Shown: positions 1 to 6,488 of the stretch, piece after piece
Numbering within the stretch: position 1 is the stretch's first letter
Layout: every line of letters begins with the position of its first letter
From: Clostridiales bacterium
Lineage (GTDB): Bacteria; Bacillota; Clostridia; Oscillospirales; Ruminococcaceae
Direction of reading: 5' to 3'
NCBI GenBank assembly: GCA_012799315.1
Contig: JAAZLM010000206.1
Location: 1-8,366, forward strand
DNA: 8,366 nucleotides
Position numbers and translations under genes: made by a program
Notes under the pieces: model-generated
Told to the model about the DNA's origin: nothing
Seen by the model: only the letters and a program-made list of their open reading frames with translations
Database searches by the model: none

Positions 1-16
1 AACTTGATAGCTTTAT

Positions 17-52
17 TAGCCATGGGGGATTGTCCTTCATGGCTATTTCTTA
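17..52 (+). terminator. Probable intrinsic terminator of an upstream gene outside the window
   Basis: The arms at 18-24 (AGCCATG) and 38-44 (CATGGCT) are exact inverted complements. Pairing can continue inward through 25-29 with 33-37, including two G-U pairs, which leaves a three-base loop and a stem of about 12 pairs. The tail (45-52) is T-rich but interrupted (ATTTCTTA), so this is weaker than a textbook terminator. Its position just before a new promoter fits the end of a gene lying to the left. It could instead be a structured leader or a 3' end processing element. Confidence 0.5.
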
Positions 53-85
53 TTTAAATATCTAGTGCTGATGGGAATTTTTTTG

Positions 86-114
86 TTGCAAAAAAAGTTA
101 ATATTGGGTATAAT
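86..114 (+). promoter_or_regulatory. Sigma-A-type promoter of the DUF1858 gene
   Basis: A perfect TATAAT lies at 109-114. A TTGCAA at 86-91 matches four of six bases of the TTGACA consensus, with an optimal 17-base spacer. The surrounding DNA is A/T-rich, with a T run at 78-84 and an A run at 90-96. Transcription would start near 121, giving a leader of about 45 bases before the ATG at 166. The assignment rests on sequence match only. Confidence 0.65.
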
Positions 115-150
115 AAAACAAGGCGGAAATATTGATGCCTATTGAATATA

Positions 151-157
151 AAGGAGG
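151..157 (+). promoter_or_regulatory. Shine-Dalgarno site that fixes the DUF1858 gene start
   Basis: AAGGAGG is a near-perfect ribosome binding site, eight bases before the ATG at 166. An in-frame TTG at 142 would extend the protein by eight residues, but this site would then lie inside the coding region. The ATG is therefore the better start. Confidence 0.8.
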
Positions 158-165
158 CAAAAATC

Positions 166-366
166 ATGGAAATCACAAGGGATAGCTTTATTGGTGATAT
201 ATTAGATACCGATGGGAGTACGGCTATTTTCTTCCTAGAGATGGGAATGCATTGTCTAGGATGCCCAGCCTCAAGAGGTGAAACTTTGGAGGAGGCTTGT
301 CAAGTCCACGGTGTTGACGTCAATGAACTTATAGACAAGCTTGAAAAACATTTTAAATCGCACTAA
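166..366 (+). CDS. DUF1858 domain protein (CxxC redox-type small protein)
   Basis: This 66-residue protein is a single DUF1858 domain, the family also called hybrid-cluster-protein-associated redox disulfide domain. The identifying signature is MHCLGCP around residues 28-34, with two cysteines in a CxxC arrangement, followed by a helical stretch containing GETLEEACQVHGVDVNELI. The length is typical for stand-alone members. No signal peptide or membrane segment is visible, so it should be cytosolic. Family members are common in anaerobic Firmicutes. A thiol/disulfide or metal-binding role is suggested by the cysteines, but the biochemical function is not established. It has its own promoter and a strong terminator, so it appears monocistronic. 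No hybrid cluster protein gene is present beside it in this window. Confidence 0.85.
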   Translation: MEITRDSFIGDILDTDGSTAIFFLEMGMHCLGCPASRGETLEEACQVHGVDVNELIDKLEKHFKSH

Positions 367-384
367 TGCTTATTTGTTAAATCG

Positions 385-423
385 AGCCGTCCGACAGGAA
401 TCTATTAGCGGACGGCTTTTTTT
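385..423 (+). terminator. Strong intrinsic terminator after the DUF1858 gene
   Basis: A perfect 9-base-pair GC-rich stem (385-393 AGCCGTCCG with 409-417 CGGACGGCT) encloses a 15-base loop and is followed by seven consecutive T residues (417-423). It starts 18 bases after the stop codon. This is a textbook Rho-independent terminator, and it separates the small gene from the trmK-nif3 gene that follows. Confidence 0.9.
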
Positions 424-457
424 AGATATTATAATTTGAGGGAGCGTAATAGAATTT

Positions 458-1936
458 ATGCTGGATAGACGGTTGAGCGCTGTTGCTAGTTTAGTTCGGC
501 GGGGTAAAAAGATAATCGACGTTGGAACGGATCATGCGCTCCTACCTGCGCATTTGATTAGAGAGGGTTTCATATCGGGCGCATATGGCACGGATATTCG
601 AGATGGGCCGCTCAAGTCGGCAAGAAAGACCGCCGAAGAATTCGGCATCGATGACGAATTGCAATTAATTAAGGCGGACGGACTTCGTGGCGTGCCAACA
701 GATGCCGATGATATTATCATCGCTGGCATGGGTGCGGGGCTGATCTCAAGAATCGTATTAGATGCACATTGGCTGAAATCCCCCGATAAAAGGCTAATTC
801 TGCAACCAATGCACAGGGCGGAAATACTGCGAAAGAACCTTTATAACAACGGATTCGCTATTGATAGGGAGATCCCCGTTATTGATGGGGAATATGTATA
901 CTGCGTTATGTGCGTTACCTATACTGGTCAGTGCATCGATGTTGATGATTATTTTGCCTTTACGGGCAAGATGGTCGACACATTGCGTCAGGGAGGCGAA
1001 CATTCTGATCATGCGGCGCTATACTTGCTATACCACGCAAAGAAAATTCGTGGTAAGGCACGGGGACTTGCTAGATCTATCGATAGGGAGAAAAGAGCAC
1101 AGTCGGAGTATTGGGAGAGTCTTGCAAGAAGAATTATAGACTTAGTTGGGGTGAGGGAAATTAAAATTGCTGATATTTATAAGAAAATCGACGAGATAGC
1201 ACCTTTTAGCTATGCTCAGGAAGGCGACAATTGCGGATTGCTTGTCGGCGATAGTGAGGGAGAAGTGACAAGAATCCTACTAGCACTAGATATAACGAAC
1301 GATGTTGTTGATGAAGCCGTCACAAAAGGGTGCGAGCTGATAATTAGCCACCACCCTGTAATATACCATCCGTTATATAGTGTAGATGGGGACAACCCTG
1401 TCTTTCGGCTGATTAAACACGGCATTGCAGCGATATGTGCGCATACTAATATTGATATGGCACATGGAGGACTGTGCGATTTAATGGCGCAGGCTATGAG
1501 GGTGGAAAGTGGCGAGATCGTCAAAGTCATGTCATACGATGGTGGGACGCCGATCGGTTACGGGCGAATTTGCCAGCTTGAGAAGGAATATAGTGCAGAC
1601 GAATTGGCGCAAAGAGTCAAGGACGCATTCGGCAATACGATAATACGATATGTTGACGGTGGCAAGCCGATTAGGCGGATTGTTCTAAGCTCCGGTGCGG
1701 GTTGGAATATAATCGACTCCGCCCATGAAAAAGGATTCGATGCCTTTATAACGGGGGATTGCAAACATGATCAGCTTGTCGATGCCGTTAATAAGGGGTA
1801 TACATTAATAGATGCTGGGCATTTCCACACTGAAACGATTTTCGCACCGATGTTAAGACGTGAATTGCTAGAGTCATTCCCTGCGGTCGATGTGATAATT
1901 GCAAATAGCAATGTCGATCCGGTAAAATATCTATAA
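458..1936 (+). CDS. Fused TrmK tRNA (adenine22-N1)-methyltransferase and Nif3-like dinuclear metal protein
   Basis: The 492-residue protein joins two families that are normally separate, adjacent genes in Firmicutes. Residues 1 to about 228 are TrmK, which methylates N1 of adenine 22 in tRNA using S-adenosylmethionine. The SAM-binding motif DVGTDHALLP is at 21-30, an acidic GTDIRDGPL at 44-52, IIAGMGAG at 87-94, and LILQPM with a following LR helix at 113-126. A basic helical stretch (194-228) resembles the TrmK C-terminal coiled coil. Residues from about 232 to 492 are Nif3: GDNCGLLVG at 257-265, and probable metal ligands H298 and H299 (SHHP), D333 (HTNID), H455 and E459 (GHFHTE). This half is the short form of about 260 residues and lacks the inserted domain of Bacillus YqfO. 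The function of Nif3 is not settled; the 'GTP cyclohydrolase 1 type 2 homolog' label should be treated cautiously. The ATG start gives a good TrmK N-terminus, but its GAGGGAG site (438-444) is 13 bases away, longer than usual. rqcH follows after 31 bases, so the two are probably cotranscribed. Confidence 0.9.
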   Translation: MLDRRLSAVASLVRRGKKIIDVGTDHALLPAHLIREGFISGAYGTDIRDGPLKSARKTAEEFGIDDELQLIKADGLRGVPTDADDIIIAGMGAGLISRIVLDAHWLKSPDKRLILQPMHRAEILRKNLYNNGFAIDREIPVIDGEYVYCVMCVTYTGQCIDVDDYFAFTGKMVDTLRQGGEHSDHAALYLLYHAKKIRGKARGLARSIDREKRAQSEYWESLARRIIDLVGVREIKIADIYKKIDEIAPFSYAQEGDNCGLLVGDSEGEVTRILLALDITNDVVDEAVTKGCELIISHHPVIYHPLYSVDGDNPVFRLIKHGIAAICAHTNIDMAHGGLCDLMAQAMRVESGEIVKVMSYDGGTPIGYGRICQLEKEYSADELAQRVKDAFGNTIIRYVDGGKPIRRIVLSSGAGWNIIDSAHEKGFDAFITGDCKHDQLVDAVNKGYTLIDAGHFHTETIFAPMLRRELLESFPAVDVIIANSNVDPVKYL

Positions 1937-1967
1937 CTAGAAATCCATTATGAAATGAGAGATTTAA

Positions 1968-3734
1968 ATGGCTTTAGATGGAGCCTTTTTACATTGTATA
2001 TTGAATGAACTGGGCGGGGGCGATGACTGCCTAATCGGCGCAAGAGTGGATAAAATCCACCAGCCATCTAGGGAAGAAATTGTCATGACGCTACGCACTA
2101 GGGGTAGGAATGTTAAATTGCTCCTATCCGCCAATGCCAGCAGCGCAAGGATTCATCTAACTGAAATCGCATTGGAGAATCCTAAGCAACCGCCAATGTT
2201 CTGTATGCTACTTAGAAAGCATTTAAGTTCGGGGAGGCTCATTAACATTCGTCAAGATGGGCTTGAGCGGATTGCCGCCCTTGATTTTGAATGCATGAAT
2301 GAGCTTGGCGATATTGTCACTATAACGCTGATATGCGAGATTATGGGCAGGCATTCGAATATAATAATCGTTGATAGTAACGGTAGAATCATTGATGCTA
2401 TTAAGAGAATTAATGCCGAGATGTCGAGTGTTAGGCAGGTATTATCGGGGATGCAGTATTCACCGCCACCACGACAGGATAAGGCTAATTTCCTCACCGA
2501 TGATGAGAAGAGAATTCTTCTAGCAATAGATATTGTAAGGAATGAAGAATTGTCCAAAGCTTTAATTAAATCATTGGAGGGTATATCACCGATATTCGCC
2601 CGTGAATGCGCATTCTATGTTACGGGTGGGCAGAATATATTTAAGGACGATTTAACCGACGAAAGAAAAGCGAAGCTGCTTGAATTCCTTGGTGAATCGG
2701 CAAAGAGGGTAAAAGACGGGCCGCATTATACAGTCGTAGTCGAGGAATCGGGCAAATTAAAGGACTTCAGCTTTGTCGATATAAGGCAATACGGCGGTAT
2801 GATGAATACGGTGCGGTATAATACCGCAAGCGAATTGCTTGATGAATTCTATCATGAACGTGATCGCCAAAATCGTATGAGGCAGAGATCCCATGACTTA
2901 TTAAAGCTTGTAACAAATACGGCAGAGAGGATCTCAAGACGTGTCGAGGCGCAGCGGATTGAGTTGCAGGAATCGAGGAATAGGGAATATCTTAAAATAT
3001 GCGGTGACTTGATAAATGCGAATATATACAGGCTAGAACGTGGGCAGACCTTTGCCGAAGTTGAGAACTTCTATCAAGAGGATTCGCCCATCATGAAAAT
3101 TAAACTAGATCCACGCCTTTCACCAGCTGGTAATGCGCAGAAATACTACTCCGACTATCGCAAGGCGGACAATGCGGAGAAGAAGCTAAAGGAATTAATA
3201 GCAAGTGGCGAGCAGGAATTAATTTATATTGATAGCGTGCTTGAGGCGATTACGAGAACGACGGGTGAGAGCGAATTGATTGAAATTCGTGAGGAATTAG
3301 CACAGCAGGGATATTTAAGGCGGAGCAGAAAAACATCTAAGATGGATAAGCCGCTCCCACCTATCAAATACAAATCGAGCGACGGGTATGAAATCCTAGT
3401 AGGAAGAAATAATATGCAGAATCATAAGCTATCGTTAAAGATAGCGAAAAAACATGATATATGGCTGCACACACAGGATATACACGGCGCACACGTGATT
3501 ATTATCACGAATGGCGACGATGTGCCGATGTCAACATTGGAGGAGGCGGCGATGATTGCGGCATTCCATTCAAAAGCGAGGGAATCGGCAGGGGTGCCCG
3601 TGGATTATACCTATGCGAGATATGTCAAAAAGCCCAACGGTGCTAAGCCCGGCATGGTGATATTCGATAATAATAAAACATTATCTGTCACCCCCGATGA
3701 GAAAAAGGTGGAATCACTACTAATAAAACATTGA
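1968..3734 (+). CDS. rqcH: Rqc2/NFACT family ribosome quality control protein RqcH
   Basis: RqcH binds 50S subunits carrying a stalled peptidyl-tRNA and recruits tRNA-Ala to add C-terminal alanine tails that mark the chain for degradation. Older annotations call this family fibronectin-binding protein. The 588 residues match the bacterial family length of about 570. The order is an NFACT-N domain (1 to about 175, opening MALDGAFLHCILNEL), a helix-hairpin-helix stretch near 196-216 (LEGISPIFARE), a long charged coiled coil (about 285-450), and the NFACT-R domain (about 465-580) with VGRNNMQNHKLSLK, then DIWLHTQDIHGAHVII. The tRNA-contacting Asp-Arg pair of the N-terminal domain appears as E100-R101. 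There is no signal peptide or membrane segment, consistent with a cytosolic role. The ATG at 1968 has only a weak GAGAGA site (1957-1962); an in-frame ATG at 1950 runs into a stop two codons later. No terminator follows. Confidence 0.93.
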   Translation: MALDGAFLHCILNELGGGDDCLIGARVDKIHQPSREEIVMTLRTRGRNVKLLLSANASSARIHLTEIALENPKQPPMFCMLLRKHLSSGRLINIRQDGLERIAALDFECMNELGDIVTITLICEIMGRHSNIIIVDSNGRIIDAIKRINAEMSSVRQVLSGMQYSPPPRQDKANFLTDDEKRILLAIDIVRNEELSKALIKSLEGISPIFARECAFYVTGGQNIFKDDLTDERKAKLLEFLGESAKRVKDGPHYTVVVEESGKLKDFSFVDIRQYGGMMNTVRYNTASELLDEFYHERDRQNRMRQRSHDLLKLVTNTAERISRRVEAQRIELQESRNREYLKICGDLINANIYRLERGQTFAEVENFYQEDSPIMKIKLDPRLSPAGNAQKYYSDYRKADNAEKKLKELIASGEQELIYIDSVLEAITRTTGESELIEIREELAQQGYLRRSRKTSKMDKPLPPIKYKSSDGYEILVGRNNMQNHKLSLKIAKKHDIWLHTQDIHGAHVIIITNGDDVPMSTLEEAAMIAAFHSKARESAGVPVDYTYARYVKKPNGAKPGMVIFDNNKTLSVTPDEKKVESLLIKH

Positions 3735-3760
3735 GCACTTAATAATTTACATTTAATGAT

Positions 3761-3790
3761 TTGACACTTTATATATAAATGTGGCATTAT
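3761..3790 (+). promoter_or_regulatory. Promoter of the valS-folC unit
   Basis: A consensus TTGACA at 3761-3766 is followed after 18 bases by CATTAT at 3785-3790, preceded by an extended -10 TGG at 3782-3784. The start of transcription would fall near 3797. A perfect TATAAT also exists at 3788-3793, but its 21-base distance from the TTGACA is too long and no good -35 sits at the right distance for it. The spacer contains a 12-base perfect palindrome. The resulting leader is only about 20 bases, so no T-box or other riboswitch can fit. Confidence 0.6.
3768..3779. repeat. Perfect 12-base palindrome in the valS promoter spacer
   Basis: TTTATATATAAA reads the same on both strands and lies entirely between the -35 and -10 elements. 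An operator is possible, but AT-rich palindromes of this size arise easily by chance in AT-rich intergenic DNA, so function is unproven. Confidence 0.4.
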
Positions 3791-3808
3791 AATATGAGAA
3801 AGCTTTAT

Positions 3809-3813
3809 GGAGG
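3809..3813 (+). promoter_or_regulatory. Shine-Dalgarno site that fixes the valS start
   Basis: GGAGG lies five bases before the ATG at 3819. It overlaps an upstream in-frame ATG at 3807, which would add four residues (MEVS) but has no ribosome binding site of its own. The downstream ATG gives the usual ValS N-terminus (MRKELDKLYEP). Confidence 0.75.
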
Positions 3814-3818
3814 TTAGC

Positions 3819-6464
3819 ATGAGAAAAGAACTGGATAAACTATATGAACCATCACGGGTAGAAGATAATATCTATAAGCTATGGGAAGATGGGGGATACT
3901 TCCACGCAGAAGTAGATAGAACGAAGGAGCCGTATTCAATGGTGATACCACCGCCGAATATTACAGGACAGCTCCATATGGGACACGCACTAAACAATAC
4001 ATTACAAGACATTTTAATCAGATATAAGAGAATGCAAGGGTATTGCACAGTATGGATTCCGGGAACGGACCATGCTTCAATTGCGACCGAGGCGAAAATC
4101 GTCGAGGCAATGCGTGAAGAGGGGCTTGACAAGGGCGACATCGGCAGAGATGGCTTCATGAAACGAGCATGGGAGTGGAATGACAAATACGGCGGCAAAA
4201 TTATAAATCAGTTAAAGAAGCTTGGCTCATCATGTGATTGGGAGCGGCAGAGATTCACTCTTGATGAAGGATGTAGTAAAGCGGTTGAAGAGGTATTCAT
4301 CCGCCTATATGAAAAGGGCTTAATCTATCGTGCGGAACGTATAATAAATTGGTGTCCGCATTGCAAAACCTCAATTTCCGACATTGAAGTTGAATATAGT
4401 GAGATGGCGGGTCATTTCTGGCATATTAAGTATCCGCTTGCCGATAGTGATGATTATTTAGAGATTGCGACAACACGGCCAGAAACTCTATTAGGTGATA
4501 CCGCTGTCGCAGTACATCCCGATGATGAGCGGTATAAGGATTATATCGGCAAAAAGGTAATTCTACCATTGGTAAATAAGGAAATACCAATTGTAGCCGA
4601 TGAATATGTTGAGATGGATTTCGGTACGGGGGTAGTTAAAATTACACCTGCACACGATCCAAATGACTTTGAAGTTGGGTTAAGGCATGAATTGCCGGTA
4701 ATTAAGATAATGGACGATTCGGCAGTAATTAATGAGAATGGCGGCAAGTATCAAGGACTTGATAGATATGACGCTAGGAAGAAGATAGTCGAGGATCTAA
4801 AGGCGCAAGATCTACTAATTAAGATAAAAGATCATGCGCATAATGTAGGATCTTGCCAACGTTGTAATACCGTTGTCGAGCCAATGGCATCGCTACAATG
4901 GTTTGTAAAGATGGATTCACTTGCTAAGCCCGCTATCGACATTGTAAAAAGTGGCGAGCTAAAAATTATTCCCGAAAGACTTGAAAAAGTATATATGAAC
5001 TGGATGGACAACATTAAGGATTGGTGCATCTCCCGTCAACTATGGTGGGGTCACCGCATACCGGCATATTATTGCGATGAATGCGATGAAGTGATAGTTT
5101 CAAGACAGGAGCCACAATCATGCAATAAATGCGGTGGTAGTGTCCGCCATGATGAAGATACTCTTGATACATGGTTCTCATCGGCGCTATGGCCATTCTC
5201 AACTCTAGGTTGGCCGGATAAGACTGAGGATCTGGATTATTTCTACCCGACATCAACACTTGTAACGGGATATGATATTATCTTTTTCTGGGTAGCAAGA
5301 ATGATATTCTCGGGGATCGAATACATGGGCGAAAAGCCATTCGACACTGTTCTTCTACATGGGCTTGTCCGTGATGAAGACGGACATAAGATGAGTAAAT
5401 CTCTCGGGAATGGTATCGATCCATTAGATGTAATCGCCGAATACGGAGCCGACGCACTGCGCTTGATGCTTGTTACTGGTAATAGCCCGGGCAATGATAT
5501 GCGCTATTCGACGGAAAGAGTACGATCGGGTAGGGGATTTGCAAATAAGCTATGGAATGCAACAAGATATATAATGATGAATTTGCCCGAAGAGATGACG
5601 GAGATTGAACTACCTAAGAAGCTATCAATAGAAGATAAGTGGATTCTGAGTAAGTTCAACACATTAGCAAAGGAAGTAACGGAGAATCTAGATAAATTTG
5701 AGCTTGGAATTGCAGTATCTAAAGTGCACGATTTCATCTGGGATATATATTGCGACTGGTATATCGAATTGACGAAGCCACGCATTTTCGCAGGTGAAAA
5801 TACCGACGATGAAAACTCTATCGAAAGTGCAAGAGCGGCGCAGAATGTACTTGTATACTGTATGCGTGGCATGCTAAAGCTCCTACATCCATTCATGCCA
5901 TTTATAACAGAAGAACTATGGCAGGCGATCCCGAACGACTGCGAAAGCATCATGATAGCCGACTGGGTGGAATATGATGATTCGCTCAACTTCAAGCAGG
6001 AGGAAGCACAATTCCAGAAGATTATTAACGTGATAAAAGGCGTCCGTGCGAGCAGGGCAGAGATGAATGTCCCCCCATCGAAAAAGGCGACGCTATATAT
6101 TGAAACAGACGATGTCAATGTGTTTGTAGAGGGGGATATCCTCTTAAAGCGCCTTGCATATGCTGATGAAATTGTAGTCGCAAAGAGCCACGACGTCAGC
6201 GATATGATAACTGTTGTGACGGATAGTGCGAGGGTATTCATACCGCTTGACCAACTTGTTGATAAGAAAAAGGAACTGGAGAGATTATCGAAAGATAAAC
6301 AGGCAATAGAGAAGGACATAAACTTCTTAAATGCTAAACTATCTAACGAAGGATTCCTAAATAAGGCGCCGCGAAAGGTTGTTGACGGCTTAAAGGCAAA
6401 GCTTGAAAAAGCGATGGACAAAAACGCACGGCTAGAACAAAGTATTAAGGATCTAAAAGGATAG
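3819..6464 (+). CDS. valS: Valyl-tRNA synthetase
   Basis: This class Ia synthetase charges tRNA-Val with valine and hydrolyses mischarged threonine. At 881 residues it has the normal bacterial length. The HIGH-type signature is HMGH at 53-56 (within PPPNITGQLHMGHAL), and KMSKS is at 524-528. The CP1 editing domain is seen in ATTRPETLLGDTAVAV (217-232) and GTGVVKITPAHDPNDFE (269-285). Four CxxC pairs (C179/C182, C346/C349, C419/C422, C435/C438) look like zinc-knuckle ligands. The anticodon-binding helical domain covers about 605-750. The C-terminal coiled coil (about 812-880) is the tRNA-contacting arm typical of ValS rather than IleS or LeuS. It is complete, with no missing catalytic motif. 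folC starts 24 bases after its stop with no terminator between them, a common pairing in Firmicutes. No T-box leader precedes it. Confidence 0.97.
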   Translation: MRKELDKLYEPSRVEDNIYKLWEDGGYFHAEVDRTKEPYSMVIPPPNITGQLHMGHALNNTLQDILIRYKRMQGYCTVWIPGTDHASIATEAKIVEAMREEGLDKGDIGRDGFMKRAWEWNDKYGGKIINQLKKLGSSCDWERQRFTLDEGCSKAVEEVFIRLYEKGLIYRAERIINWCPHCKTSISDIEVEYSEMAGHFWHIKYPLADSDDYLEIATTRPETLLGDTAVAVHPDDERYKDYIGKKVILPLVNKEIPIVADEYVEMDFGTGVVKITPAHDPNDFEVGLRHELPVIKIMDDSAVINENGGKYQGLDRYDARKKIVEDLKAQDLLIKIKDHAHNVGSCQRCNTVVEPMASLQWFVKMDSLAKPAIDIVKSGELKIIPERLEKVYMNWMDNIKDWCISRQLWWGHRIPAYYCDECDEVIVSRQEPQSCNKCGGSVRHDEDTLDTWFSSALWPFSTLGWPDKTEDLDYFYPTSTLVTGYDIIFFWVARMIFSGIEYMGEKPFDTVLLHGLVRDEDGHKMSKSLGNGIDPLDVIAEYGADALRLMLVTGNSPGNDMRYSTERVRSGRGFANKLWNATRYIMMNLPEEMTEIELPKKLSIEDKWILSKFNTLAKEVTENLDKFELGIAVSKVHDFIWDIYCDWYIELTKPRIFAGENTDDENSIESARAAQNVLVYCMRGMLKLLHPFMPFITEELWQAIPNDCESIMIADWVEYDDSLNFKQEEAQFQKIINVIKGVRASRAEMNVPPSKKATLYIETDDVNVFVEGDILLKRLAYADEIVVAKSHDVSDMITVVTDSARVFIPLDQLVDKKKELERLSKDKQAIEKDINFLNAKLSNEGFLNKAPRKVVDGLKAKLEKAMDKNARLEQSIKDLKG

Positions 6465-6488
6465 CTAGCCGAGAGGGAGAACTAGATT

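Noticed and set aside
142..165. TTG-initiated extension of the DUF1858 protein
   Set aside because: The extension covers the AAGGAGG ribosome binding site, and the ATG at 166 is ideally spaced from it.
430..435. TATAAT as a promoter -10 for trmK-nif3
   Set aside because: No -35-like hexamer is found 16-18 bases upstream, and the implied start would fall within the ribosome binding site.
861..1139. 92-codon + strand frame inside the TrmK region
   Set aside because: It lies in an alternative frame within a strongly supported gene, and nothing in the translation resembles a known family.
1216..1530. 104-codon open frame on the minus strand opposite the Nif3 half of the fusion
   Set aside because: It is antisense to conserved metal-ligand motifs (SHHP, HTNID) and shows no recognisable domain, so it is a shadow of the real gene.
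3735..3818. T-box riboswitch before valS
   Set aside because: The gap is too short and contains neither a T-box consensus nor an intrinsic terminator hairpin.
5504..6421. 305-codon open frame on the minus strand opposite valS
   Set aside because: It lies entirely antisense to the conserved C-terminal half of ValS. Its product is Ser/Phe/Ile-rich, as expected opposite Lys/Glu-rich codons, and it shows no recognisable domain.
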